NCBI GenBank assembly: GCA_028293825.1
Contig: JAQGNY010000010.1
Location: 301,151 to 365,150 of the forward strand
Origin: Verrucomicrobiaceae bacterium
GTDB lineage: Bacteria; Pseudomonadota; Gammaproteobacteria; Pseudomonadales; CAMLJR01
Length of the DNA stretch: 64,000 nt
Reading direction: 5' to 3'
Shown here one piece after another: positions 10,213 to 19,400 of this stretch. How positions within the stretch are numbered: the first letter of the stretch is position 1; every line of letters starts with the position of its first letter. Made by a program: the position numbers and the translations under genes. Below the pieces are notes generated by a model, which was given only the letters and a program-made list of their open reading frames with translations, did not search any database and was not told the DNA's origin.

Positions 10213-10497
10213 ATGTTGGTACTTTCGAGACGCTTATCGGAAACGTTAAAAATCGGTGATGACATAGAGGTCACTATTCTGGGTATCAGCGGTAATCAGG
10301 TGCGTTTAGGTATTAATGCGCCTCGTGATATTGCAGTAGATCGTGAAGAAATTTATGAACGCAAAAAAGCCGGCGGGCTAGTGCAAGAGCGCGATTCACA
10401 GACGGCGGCGCCGACCAAGCCGTTAGGGCACCAACCCGGCAGCCGGCCTACCATTCGGTCCCGTTTATATGGGCGGGGCCACGACAATCGGCAATAA
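10213..10497 (+). CDS. csrA: CsrA/RsmA-family mRNA-binding regulator with extended tail
   Basis: RNA-binding post-transcriptional regulator that recognises GGA in hairpin loops. The core [18 protein letters not shown] to [10 protein letters not shown] (residues 1-52) keeps the RNA-contact residues Leu4, Arg6 and the REEIY arginine. The frame is open far upstream, but AAGGAG at 10200-10205, seven bases before this ATG, and the CsrA N-terminus fix the start. The protein is 94 residues against about 61 in E. coli; the extra C-terminal 35 residues are polar and Pro/Arg-rich. It may be a second CsrA copy dedicated to this region. Confidence 0.93.
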   Translation: MLVLSRRLSETLKIGDDIEVTILGISGNQVRLGINAPRDIAVDREEIYERKKAGGLVQERDSQTAAPTKPLGHQPGSRPTIRSRLYGRGHDNRQ

Positions 10498-10617
10498 ATT
10501 TCCATAGTTACAAATTAAATTGCAATTTTTCTAAATCAATTGGCGTTTTAGGATAGATGTCACCTACTAAAATGCATTGAATCATAAAAAAAGTGATTTT
10601 AAACGCATTAAAGATTT

Positions 10618-10633
10618 TGGCTGAGAAATTGCT
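10618..10633 (+). promoter_or_regulatory. Candidate sigma-54 (-24/-12) promoter
   Basis: TGGCTGAGAAATTGCT matches the consensus TGGCACG-N4-TTGCW with exact spacing between GG and GC. It would give a leader of about 120 bases for the two small genes starting at 10765. Confidence 0.5.
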
Positions 10634-10651
10634 ATAGGTTTAGAGCAGAGG

Positions 10652-10681
10652 TCTATGGCGCGCTCCGCGCTGCGTCATAGA
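10652..10681 (+). other. Imperfect stem-loop in a leader region
   Basis: TCTATGGCGC (from 10652) pairs imperfectly with GCGTCATAGA (ending 10681) around a GC-rich centre. It is flanked by purine-rich GGA motifs (AGAGGTC before it, AGAGGAA after it). It lies just downstream of the candidate sigma-54 promoter, so it could be part of the mRNA leader or of a small RNA. Confidence 0.4.
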
Positions 10682-10764
10682 TTAGAGGAATTTGTAAGTC
10701 GGTAACTGAGTTTTTTAATAGATAAAGTTTTAAAGAATTAGAGTAGTGAAGACGGAGCATCATC

Positions 10765-10962
10765 ATGCACGGGCACATTCAATATGTACGGCAACATCTC
10801 TCGAATGTAAGCGGCAAGCCGCTAAACGAAGATTTAGCCACCGCACTGCGCAGCATGCGCACCTTGCTGATTAATGGTTTGCGTAATGCCGATGATCATG
10901 TGGAGCGCTTGCACAGATTATCGTTGGTTGGTGAAATCGACCATCATTTGCGCGGTAGTTGA
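10765..10962 (+). CDS. Small hypothetical protein (65 aa)
   Basis: No family recognised. Soluble, helical and rich in His/Leu/Arg, with the segment LATALRSMRTLLINGLRNADDHVERL forming a likely amphipathic helix. It lies between csrA and the sigma-54 activator. The next small gene starts two bases after its stop, which suggests coupled translation. ACGGAG lies six bases before the ATG. Confidence 0.6.
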   Translation: MHGHIQYVRQHLSNVSGKPLNEDLATALRSMRTLLINGLRNADDHVERLHRLSLVGEIDHHLRGS

Positions 10963-10964
10963 AC

Positions 10965-11216
10965 ATGACTACAACAAATTTGCGAACCGATGAGCTGAGT
11001 GTTTCGGATATTCCTACACTGCTCATTTCGGGCGATTCACCGATGAATGTAAGCTCTGCTTCAGCTCGGAATAAGAGCGAGTCAGATAATGTTGATCAGA
11101 GTATCGATTCGCAAAAATCCGCTGATGAAAGCCCCAAAAAAATCGACTTTAAAGCGAGCCAAGCCGACGGTGATGCTACGCCACCAGCCGAGCCTGGAGA
11201 AAACATCAACGCATAA
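10965..11216 (+). CDS. Small hypothetical acidic protein (83 aa)
   Basis: No family recognised. Ser/Asp/Glu-rich, low-complexity and probably disordered. I chose the ATG at 10965 over the TTG at 10959, which overlaps the preceding stop. Probably the second gene of a two-gene unit. Low complexity means it could be a poorly conserved regulator or a mere open frame. Confidence 0.5.
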   Translation: MTTTNLRTDELSVSDIPTLLISGDSPMNVSSASARNKSESDNVDQSIDSQKSADESPKKIDFKASQADGDATPPAEPGENINA

Positions 11217-11422
11217 GCGTTTGATACCTACGGTACGTTTATCCACTGTTCAAATATATTTATTGCGATGATTAATTCAGAGCGAGGGTTTTTGGTTGTC
11301 TTATTTTAATAATAAATAGTTGCAGTTTTAGCCGCTAGTTAATTAGAAATTCATTTTAAATAAGCCACAAATTTGCGAAGTGACTTTTTTGCATAAATTG
11401 GTTTTCGAAGGAGGAAGCATCC

Positions 11423-12787
11423 GTGCCTCACGCTCTGATAGTAGACGACGATAGCGACACATTGAATGCATTGGCGGAACTGGTGCGCTTGGAAGGCTTC
11501 ACCGCTGACGCAGCGAATAGCTTGCAACAGGCGCGAATTAGCATGGGGCGCCAGCGCCCGGATGTGGTGTTATTGGATTTAACGTTGCCCGATGGCGACG
11601 GTATGGATTTATTCGAAGACATCGAGTCCCGCGAAAATACACAGATCGTGTTGATCACCGGCAATGCCAGTATTGAAACTTCGGTGCAGGCGTTGCGACT
11701 AGGTGCTACCGATTATTTAATTAAGCCAATTAATTTTAAACAAATAAAAAATATTCTTGCTCGGGTGGCGAGACCCGGCGATTTAAAAAGTGAAATTCAC
11801 ACGTTGCGAGATGAGCTTAGAAGGCTCGGTCGATTCGGACATTTGATGGGAAGCTCATCGGCAATGCAGGTCGTTTACGACCAGATTGGCCGCGTTGCGC
11901 CGACCGCTGCAACTGTTTTAATTACCGGGGAAAGTGGGACCGGCAAGGAACTGGTTGCGCAGACGTTACACGACTTAAGCAACAGGCATAAATTTCCGTT
12001 TCTTGCCGTTAACTGCGGTGCGATTTCGCCGCAGTTAATAGAAAGTGAAATGTTCGGTCATGAGAAAGGCAGTTTTACCGGCGCCACTCGTGAACATAAA
12101 GGTCATTTTGAACGAGCCAGCGGCGGGACTTTGTTTTTAGATGAAGTGACCGAAATGCCGGTCGAATTACAGGTTAAATTATTGCGAATACTTGAAACCG
12201 GGCGCTTTATGCGTGTTGGATCGGATCGCGAAATTGAAACGGACGTGCGTGTCATTGCAGCTACCAATCGCAATCCCGAAGAGGCAGTTGCCGCGGGCAA
12301 ACTACGCGAAGATTTGCTCTATCGTTTACAGGTATTTCCGTTACAGCTGCCTCCTTTACGCAATCGTGGTGACGATGTCGAACAGCTTGCGCTGCAATTT
12401 CTAGACGTTTTAAATGCAAAAGAAGAACAAAGAAAAACTTTCTCTAAAACAGTATTGGATAAATTGAAGGTCTATAACTGGCCGGGCAATGTTCGTGAAT
12501 TGAAAAATGTTGTCCATCGGGCATTTATTATGGCTAACGAACAAATTGACCTGAATTGCCTGCCTGCCGAATTGGGCGTGAGTGCCGAGCCAAAAGGTCC
12601 TACTTTTACGGTGCGGGTTGGCTGCTCTATTGCCTCAGTCGAGCAGCGCCTGATTATGGCGACGCTCGAGGAATATTCTGGCAATAAAGAGCGTGTTGCG
12701 GAAACGCTCGGTATCAGTCTCAAAACGTTATACAACCGTCTGCATGAATACGAAGACAGAGAGACTGCGACAGCGGAATTGAATTAG
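11423..12787 (+). CDS. Sigma-54-dependent response regulator (REC-AAA-Fis)
   Basis: NtrC-type activator. The receiver domain (residues 4-118) has acidic pocket DDD 8-10, phospho-Asp52 and Lys101. The AAA+ domain has Walker A GESGTGKE (169-176) and the sigma-54 contact loop GSFTGA (216-221), a known variant of GAFTGA, and Walker B GGTLFLDEV. The Fis-type helix-turn-helix is at the C-terminus (GNKERVAETLGISLKTLYNRL). The start is GTG with a strong GGAGGAAG ribosome site. Many sigma-54 promoter matches in this window make it the obvious candidate regulator of the stress genes. Confidence 0.94.
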   Translation: MPHALIVDDDSDTLNALAELVRLEGFTADAANSLQQARISMGRQRPDVVLLDLTLPDGDGMDLFEDIESRENTQIVLITGNASIETSVQALRLGATDYLIKPINFKQIKNILARVARPGDLKSEIHTLRDELRRLGRFGHLMGSSSAMQVVYDQIGRVAPTAATVLITGESGTGKELVAQTLHDLSNRHKFPFLAVNCGAISPQLIESEMFGHEKGSFTGATREHKGHFERASGGTLFLDEVTEMPVELQVKLLRILETGRFMRVGSDREIETDVRVIAATNRNPEEAVAAGKLREDLLYRLQVFPLQLPPLRNRGDDVEQLALQFLDVLNAKEEQRKTFSKTVLDKLKVYNWPGNVRELKNVVHRAFIMANEQIDLNCLPAELGVSAEPKGPTFTVRVGCSIASVEQRLIMATLEEYSGNKERVAETLGISLKTLYNRLHEYEDRETATAELN

Positions 12788-12923
12788 AGCTCATAAGAAT
12801 TATTTACACAGTTTCAGTAATTCTTTCGTTAAATGCTTTTCGTTTTTCAAGGTCTAGCATTTTTTAATAATCGCTAGGCCTCGCAAGATGCGCTTTACGC
12901 CTCTGTTGCACGATAAAAAATGC

Positions 12924-12939
12924 TGGCATATCGATTGCT
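12924..12939 (+). promoter_or_regulatory. Sigma-54 (-24/-12) promoter of glgC
   Basis: TGGCATATCGATTGCT fits the consensus with intact GG and GC dinucleotides ten bases apart. Transcription would start near 12950, leaving a leader of about 110 bases that holds the GGA hairpin at 12997-13016. Confidence 0.72.
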
Positions 12940-12996
12940 TTCATACAGTTATCGAAGCGATTTTTATGTTGGGATTCTAGTAATAAAAGGATTTTT

Positions 12997-13016
12997 TTCG
13001 CTGAAGGAATAGCGAA
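12997..13016 (+). promoter_or_regulatory. Probable CsrA-binding hairpin in the glgC leader
   Basis: TTCGCT (12997-13002) pairs with AGCGAA (13011-13016) and presents GAAGGAAT in the loop, so GGA is loop-exposed as in high-affinity CsrA sites. A second GGA lies just upstream (AAAAGGATT near 12986-12994). In E. coli CsrA represses glgC through its leader. Confidence 0.62.
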
Positions 13017-13061
13017 TACACGAATCTCTACCGTCTTTTTATCATTCGGCAGAGGTGTTGT

Positions 13062-14405
13062 ATGTTGCCATCGTCAGATTCTCGTTCAGGACGTTTTGTT
13101 AGCCGATTGACTCGCGATACTTTGGCGCTAGTCATGGCAGGCGGGAGAGGTTCGCGTTTACAGCAGCTCACACTTTATCGATCCAAGCCCGCAGTACATT
13201 TCGGTGGAAAATACCGAATAATCGATTTCACTTTGTCCAATTGCATTAACAGCGGCATCCGTAAAGTCGGTGTGCTCACGCAGTATAAAAGCCACTCGTT
13301 AATTCAACATTTGCAATCAGGTTGGAATTTTTTGCGCGGACAACCGGGTGAGTTTCTCGAATTATTACCTGCCGATCAAACCTCCGATAATAGTTTATGG
13401 TACGCAGGTACTGCTGATGCCGTTTATCAAAATATCGAATGCATTCGTGCGCATCAGCCTGAATACGTTTTGATTTTGGCCGGTGACCATATTTATAAAA
13501 TGGATTACGGTCCGATGCTGGCGCACCATGTTGCCAGTGGGGCGAAGGTAACGATTGGCTGCATTGAAGTACCCATTGAAGAAGCTGATCAATTTGGTGT
13601 GGTAGAGATGGATGAATCTACACGTATTCACAGCTTTATAGAAAAATCGCCGACACCAAAAGCAATGCCGGGAAAACCGGATCGAGCATTAGCTAGCATG
13701 GGCATCTATGTTTTTAATGCGCGATTCCTATTGGATCTGCTACGTGAAGATGCTGGCTTAACAATGTCGTCTCACGATTTCGGCAAAGACGTTATTCCCG
13801 ATGCGATTAAAGAAGGTCATGTTTTTGCGTATCCTTTTCGCGATATGAACGACGACACGAAGCTGGGTTATTGGCGTGATGTCGGAACGGTCGACGCATA
13901 CTGGCGCGCGAATATTGAACTGACGAATGTCACTCCCGAATTAAATCTATACGATGATCAATGGCCTATTTGGACGCGACAAGAGCAGGTTCCTCCAGCA
14001 AAATTTGCTTTTGACGAGGAGTATGGAAGTGGCAGTGCGATTGATTCGCTTATTAGCGGTGGTTGCATAGTATCTGGCGCGAGTGTGCATCGCTCAGTAA
14101 TGTTCGTGCAGTCGCGTGTGGAGACCGGCAGTATTATCGAAGATTCATTGTTATTGCCTAATTCAAGTGTTGGCAAGCAGTGTGTCATTCGCAATGCAAT
14201 TATCGATGCTGGTTGTCAGATCCCGGATGGAATGAAGATAGGTTGCGACGCTGAAAGCGATGCTCGCAATTTTCATCGTTCTCCCGGCGGGATTGTATTG
14301 GTAACGCGTGATATGTTGGAGGGGAGCGTGATTGAGCCACCTCGCCGATCTACTGGCACAGTTACCCAGATAGATCTTCCTCGTTTACGTTACGCCGCGC
14401 AGTAA
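13062..14405 (+). CDS. glgC: Glucose-1-phosphate adenylyltransferase (ADP-glucose pyrophosphorylase)
   Basis: Makes ADP-glucose for glycogen synthesis. Nucleotidyltransferase signature ALVMAGGRGSRL at about residues 22-33, then SKPAVHFGGKYRIIDF, the WYAGTADAVYQN active-site segment, and a C-terminal left-handed beta-helix (about 320-430, SGGCIVSGASVHRSV). The 447-residue length includes a short N-terminal extension. No glgA or glgB lies beside it. Candidate sigma-54 promoter and CsrA hairpin upstream indicate dual control of glycogen synthesis. Confidence 0.95.
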   Translation: MLPSSDSRSGRFVSRLTRDTLALVMAGGRGSRLQQLTLYRSKPAVHFGGKYRIIDFTLSNCINSGIRKVGVLTQYKSHSLIQHLQSGWNFLRGQPGEFLELLPADQTSDNSLWYAGTADAVYQNIECIRAHQPEYVLILAGDHIYKMDYGPMLAHHVASGAKVTIGCIEVPIEEADQFGVVEMDESTRIHSFIEKSPTPKAMPGKPDRALASMGIYVFNARFLLDLLREDAGLTMSSHDFGKDVIPDAIKEGHVFAYPFRDMNDDTKLGYWRDVGTVDAYWRANIELTNVTPELNLYDDQWPIWTRQEQVPPAKFAFDEEYGSGSAIDSLISGGCIVSGASVHRSVMFVQSRVETGSIIEDSLLLPNSSVGKQCVIRNAIIDAGCQIPDGMKIGCDAESDARNFHRSPGGIVLVTRDMLEGSVIEPPRRSTGTVTQIDLPRLRYAAQ

Positions 14406-14556
14406 CTGTATTAAAAAGAAGTCGTCTCGATTAATAGTCGTGAAGGCTTTTTTATTTAATTTATTTAATAGCTTATATGAAGTTTTTAGTTTATGGGTAG
14501 TTGATTTTATTCGATCGCGAATAGCTTGGTTATTATTTTTTATCCATGACCAATAA

Positions 14557-14584
14557 AAAAAGCGGCTTAAAAGCCGCTTTTTAA
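14557..14584. terminator. Bidirectional terminator between glgC and csbD-like gene
   Basis: AAAAAGCGGCTT (14557-14568) and AAGCCGCTTTTT (14571-14582) form a perfect hairpin with A and T runs on both sides, between convergent genes. Confidence 0.88.
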
Positions 14585-14608
14585 TTTATTTTCTGTAATG
14601 CGCTAAAT

Positions 14609-14806
14609 TTAAATTCTATTTTCAAAGTCTTTAACTTCTCGCTCTACTTCTTCGCGAGCACGCCCGGTCCGTTCCTGAATTTTTCCGATTAGATAATCGC
14701 GGTTGCCTTCAGCAACGTCCAGATCGTCATCGGTCAGCTTGCCCCACTGGCGTTTCGCATGGCCTTTTAATTGTTTCCATTTACCTTTAATGATGTCTTC
14801 GTTCAT
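14609..14806 (-). CDS. CsbD family stress protein
   Basis: 65-residue CsbD-like protein with the family start MNEDIIKGKWKQLKGHAK and the segment WGKLTDDDL. CsbD proteins are small, soluble and induced by general stress (sigma-B in Bacillus); their molecular function is unknown. AGGAG lies before the start. I found no convincing -24/-12 element in its short upstream region. Confidence 0.93.
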   Translation of the reverse strand: MNEDIIKGKWKQLKGHAKRQWGKLTDDDLDVAEGNRDYLIGKIQERTGRAREEVEREVKDFENRI

Positions 14807-14913
14807 GGTTGCTACTCCTTGGATTTGTGCTCGGTGCTGCTTAGGGATTATCTATCACGTCCCGTTTTGGTGTGACCTGAATTCCATTAATACTGAGAAA
14901 ATCTAATACAGTA

Positions 14914-15078
14914 TTAGAGGCGCGGCCTTCTTCCCATAAAGAACGAGACGATTAACGCGACAAGGAAGATAAGGAAAAGTACTTTCGCGATCCACGCCGC
15001 GCTGCCCGCAATACCACCAAAGCCGAGTACGGCTGCAATGATCGCGATGACAAGAAAGACTAATGTGTAGTGAAGCAT
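14914..15078 (-). CDS. DUF1328 family small membrane protein
   Basis: 54-residue protein with two hydrophobic segments ([21 protein letters not shown] and [20 protein letters not shown]) and a basic end GRRPRL, matching the DUF1328/YtjA family. AGGAGA six bases before the ATG at 15078 fixes the start; a longer frame to 15123 exists but has no ribosome site. YtjA-type proteins are found with other osmotic and envelope stress genes; function unknown. Confidence 0.88.
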   Translation of the reverse strand: MLHYTLVFLVIAIIAAVLGFGGIAGSAAWIAKVLFLIFLVALIVSFFMGRRPRL

Positions 15079-15542
15079 GATATTTCTCCTGCCATACGGC
15101 GTTATTGAATTGGTTGGGTTCATCTTAATTTTGTTAACTATTTAATAGTAACCATTATTCGTGCCAAATAATTTTTCTTATTAAATCAGTGAATTAACTA
15201 ACGCTAAGATTAAATACTTAAAACGCTTACAAAAAAAGAACGAACTATTTACAGGATTAAAAAAAATAAGATAAAAGATAATTAATTTTTAACGCTCATC
15301 AAAGCTAAAAAATATCGAATATTTAAGAAAAAATTCGAGGAGTCGTTTAATGGATGGATCGAGAAGAATAACGCGCGATTACGACCGTCAGCGAATAGGA
15401 TAATCGAAGGTTAATGAAAGGTCTTAGATAAGAATTTACGCGAATAATTTAGAGGAACTAGATTGCCTACTTCGCTGTGGGAGTTAAACGAAATAGGCAA
15501 TTTAGGGTAGATCTATGTTTAGCGATTACTTATTACAGATAT
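15079..15542. other. AT-rich intergenic region with a stem-loop
   Basis: No gene is apparent in these 464 bases. A 13-base imperfect inverted repeat (15462-15474 with 15489-15501, one G-T pair) lies 3' of the DUF883 gene and may end its transcript. A -24-like TGGCACG is present on the minus strand at 15160-15166, but its -12 element is poor. Confidence 0.5.
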
Positions 15543-15884
15543 TTATTCGGCTTCTACAGTTTCGGTCGGACTGCGATCACGACCTCGGAACCAAATAGCA
15601 AATAAGGCTCCCACACTAACGGCTAAACTCAGTGCCGCAACAGGATGGCTTTGCAATACATTTTTTGCCGAGTCACCCGCCTGCAAGCTGCGAGTGCGTG
15701 CAGCGCGTAGCGAAACTTTCACAGCTTGTTCAGCGTCGTGTGCTGTCTTGCGTAACTTCTCTTCGGATACTTCCAGATGCTTAGCTGCCCGGTCGATAAG
15801 GTCGTGGGCTAAATGTACCGCTGCATCGGTGCCGGCATGTGCATTGTTAGTTGCTGTTCTCAGTAATCTCGTTTCTGCGTTCAT
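15543..15884 (-). CDS. DUF883 family protein (ElaB/YqjD-like)
   Basis: 113 residues: a long amphipathic helical N-terminal part (about 20-75, likely coiled coil) and a C-terminal membrane anchor (HPVAALSLAVSVGALFAIWF) followed by a charged end. ElaB/YqjD proteins are tail-anchored inner-membrane proteins made in stationary phase; YqjD of E. coli binds ribosomes. A second DUF883-like gene is at 61130. Upstream on the minus strand is an imperfect -24/-12 match. Confidence 0.86.
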   Translation of the reverse strand: MNAETRLLRTATNNAHAGTDAAVHLAHDLIDRAAKHLEVSEEKLRKTAHDAEQAVKVSLRAARTRSLQAGDSAKNVLQSHPVAALSLAVSVGALFAIWFRGRDRSPTETVEAE

Positions 15885-16497
15885 GTTATTACCTCACATT
15901 ATGATGGCGTGGCCGCGTAAATTCCTATTGGCGGTCCACGGTGTGTTTTCATATTTAGCGCTTTACCACGATAGTTGAATCAAAGATGGTGCCAACCCAG
16001 TTATGAGGAAAGGTGCGAGTAAAGAGTGCGATAGAAGACGTAGGTTTTCATCACGGAGGCATAACTCCTCAACCGCTTCAATTCAAAGGAACAATCCGTT
16101 TTGATGAGTTTCGATACTCTTTGCGAAATCAATTGATGATTTGAGGTTAACTGCATAAAAAATTGGTGCACGGGGTTTGGCGCTGCTATTAAACTGCCAA
16201 TTCCCTGGAAGATTATTCCGTCCGATTTTGTAATTTGTGCGTCCTGCAAAGAAGGACGAGCAGCGGTATCATCGATTAAAAAACAATAAGGGATTTTTTT
16301 GTAGAAGTTGGAAGGCTTTTTGCTGAGCAGGACGGATTCTGACAAAAGAAGAGTTAATTAAGTGTCAGTGCAATGCGTCGGCAGACCAGCGGAAGGTAGT
16401 ATTTCGTTTTGGGCAAAACGAGGCCCACGCCTGCAGAGTTCCTCTATCCATATTATCTTGTACATTTATTAAGCTTACAGAGCAGAGACTGTTGCCC
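15885..16497. other. Intergenic region before the large hybrid kinase
   Basis: About 600 bases without a supported gene. A minus-strand open frame at 16001-16345 has no recognisable domain. Two small signals are visible: a hairpin CGTTTT-GGGC-AAAACG near 16400, and the imperfect minus-strand -24/-12 match at 15979-15994. No convincing promoter of the kinase is seen. Confidence 0.4.
15979..15994 (-). promoter_or_regulatory. Weak sigma-54-like promoter of the DUF883 gene
   Basis: TGGCACCATCTTTGAT has a perfect -24 element, but the invariant GC of the -12 element reads GA. It is listed because it lies about 95 bases upstream of a gene of the same stress class as the other matches. Confidence 0.25.
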
Positions 16498-19400
16498 ATG
16501 AATTCCAATCAACAACCAATGGCAGCCAGCGTACTTACCGAGGCTCCGTTGTCCGTTAACGAAGAATCACGCAGTATCGATAAAGGTCGCTTTCAAGCGC
16601 TGCTCGCACGTCATGTCGCCGTTCCGTTGGCGTTTGGGTTGGTCAGCGTGTTGTTCTTTATCGTCATCGTCAATTATTTGCTTACGCTGGGGCGCTGGGT
16701 TGAAGCCACCGATAGAATTATCGGCTCCTCAAATTTATTACTGCAATTATTTATCGACCATGAAACGGGTTCGCGCGGTTTTGTCATTACCGGCAGGGAT
16801 GAATTTCTTGAACCTTATTTAAACGCGCAGCGACGCGTGCAGCCGCTGATCATGACGCTTAAACAACAGGTGGCCGATAACGAGCAGCAAAAGCAGCGCC
16901 TCGATAGCATGTACGACAATTATTTGCGTTGGCGCGAAGTAGCCGAGGCTGCGATTGATTTAAAGCGAACCGGCAAATCGCTGGATACGATAATCGCATC
17001 CGGTCGCGGCAAACGTCTGATGGATGAAATGCGACGGCAGTCTGGCGAATTTATCGCCGAAGAGGAAAGTATCAAGGCCGATCGCAATGAGAGTGCCCAC
17101 ACATGGGTGGTTGGATTGGCGAGCGGGTATTTCGCATTGAGCCTACTGTTCAGTGCGCTGATGGCCTACTGGGGTCGCAAACAATTATTGGAACTTGCCA
17201 CCACTTACGGCGGCCTATTGCAGCGGCAAGTGCTGCAAACCGATGTATTGCGGCAGCAGGCATGGTTGCGTTCCGGGCAAAGTCGCATGGCCGATAAAAT
17301 TATCGGGCAATTACCCTTGCCGATTCTCGGCCAGAACATTTTGACTTTTTTAGCCGAATATTTAGATGTAGCAGTCGGCGCTGTTTATATCAGCCCCGAC
17401 GAAAAAACATTTAATCGTATCGCTACTTACGGCTTCTCCAGAGAGATGGCCGATCTCGAGCAAACCTTTGAACCCGGTGAAAGTTTGTTGGGGCAGGTGG
17501 TGGAACAGCGTAGTCCGCTTTTTCTCGACGGCGTCGCCTCTTCTTATTTCAAGGTGAATTCAGGATTGGGTGAAGGCAACCCAGCTGCGGTTGCGATCTT
17601 GCCGGTGATTAGTGATAACACTATTAATGCCGTTTTAGAGTTGGGTTTTTTGCGCGCGATATCGCCGCGCGATATCGAATTTTTAAATTTGGTAAGCGAA
17701 AATATTGGCGCGGCTGTCGTGGCTGCCACTTACCGACGGCGCTTACACGAAACGTTGATCGATATGCAGCAATTGAACGACGAGTTACAGGCGCAGCAGG
17801 AAGAATTGCGCATTGCCAACGAAGAGTTGGAAGAACAATCGCAATCGCTGGAAGAGTCGCAAGCTCGTCTTGAGGCACAACAAACCGAATTGGAACAAAC
17901 CAATGTCGTGCTTGAAGAGCAGCATGAAGATTTACGCAACAACAATGAAACGCTGCAGCAGACGCAACAATTGCTCGAAGATCACGCGTCGCAGTTGGAA
18001 AAAGCGAGTCGTTATAAATCTGAGTTTCTCGCTAACATGTCGCATGAGCTGCGCACACCGCTGAACAGCTCACTGATTCTGTCTAAATTACTCGCTGATA
18101 ACAGCGCCGGCAATTTAACGCCGGAACAGGTTAAATTCGCCGAGTCAATTTATGCGGCGGGTAACGATCTGTTGGTGTTAATTAACGATGTGCTCGATAT
18201 TTCTAAAGTTGAAGCAGGCAAGCTCGAAGTTAAGCCCGATCAAATTGCGTTGCCGCGTATTCTCGAAGCATTGACGCAGAATTTCCGCACCCTGGCGCAA
18301 CAAAAGCATTTGGAATTCGAATTAATTGTCGATGCCGATGCACCAACCACGCTTTACGCCGACCGTCATCGGCTCGAACAAATCCTGCGTAATTTATTGT
18401 CGAATGCGATCAAGTTCACCGAGCGCGGCAGCGTATTGCTGCGTGTTTCGGCGCCAGCGCCGGAGCGAGTCTCGTTCGCTGTGATCGATACCGGCATCGG
18501 CGTTAATGCCAACCAGATCGGCCATATATTCGAACCGTTTTATCAGGCCGATAGCGCTACTAATCGTAAATACGGTGGCACCGGCTTAGGTTTGTCTATT
18601 TCGCGGCAGCTCGCCAGTTTGTTGGATGGCCATCTCACGGTGACTAGCGAGGTGGATGCCGGCAGTATTTTCACGCTGGATATTCCAGTGAGTTACCAGC
18701 GCAGCGAAACAGCCGCGCCAGCGGAAGCGATCGTTGAGCCGTCGCGGCCGGCAGTGATTGCACGTAAAGCGACGGCGACATTCGACGACGACCGCAATCG
18801 ACTCGTCGCCGATAAGAAAATTATTTTAATCGTCGAAGACGATCCCGCATTCGCACAGATTCTGTATGACCTGGCGCACGAATTAAATTATCAATGCCTG
18901 GTGGCCGCTTCAGCGGAAGACGGAATTGAGCTGACGCAACAGCACACGCCGCATGCAGTATTGCTCGATATGAAATTGCCCGATCAATCGGGTATGTCGG
19001 TGCTCGCGCGCTTTAAAGACGAGCCGCGTATTCGCCACGTACCAGTGCATATTATTTCGGTGGAAGATCGTACCGAAGCGGCGTTGCACATGGGCGCAGT
19101 CGGTTATTTGGTCAAGCCGGTTTCGCGCGATCAGCTGCGCGATATTTTTGTCTCGATTGAGGCGAAAATTGCGCAGAAAATGAAACACGTGTTGGTGGTG
19201 GAAGCCGCCGGCGAAAGCTCAGGCGCCACGGCGGCATTGATCGCCGATGTCGATGTTGAAGTGGTAACGGTAACCAGCGGCGAGCAAGCGCTGAATTTAC
19301 TGAAAGATAAAACCTTCGATTGTTTAATTGTCGATTTAATGCTGCCCGACATGGGCAGCGATGAACTGCTAAAAAAAATGTCGGCGACAGAAACGCTTTC

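Noticed and set aside
15151-15166. TGGCACGAATAATGGT on the minus strand upstream of the DUF1328 gene
   Set aside because: The -24 element is perfect but the -12 element lacks GC; kept only as a note.
16001-16345. Minus-strand open frame of 114 residues
   Set aside because: No domain, no clear ribosome site and biased composition; nothing supports it beyond the absence of stops.
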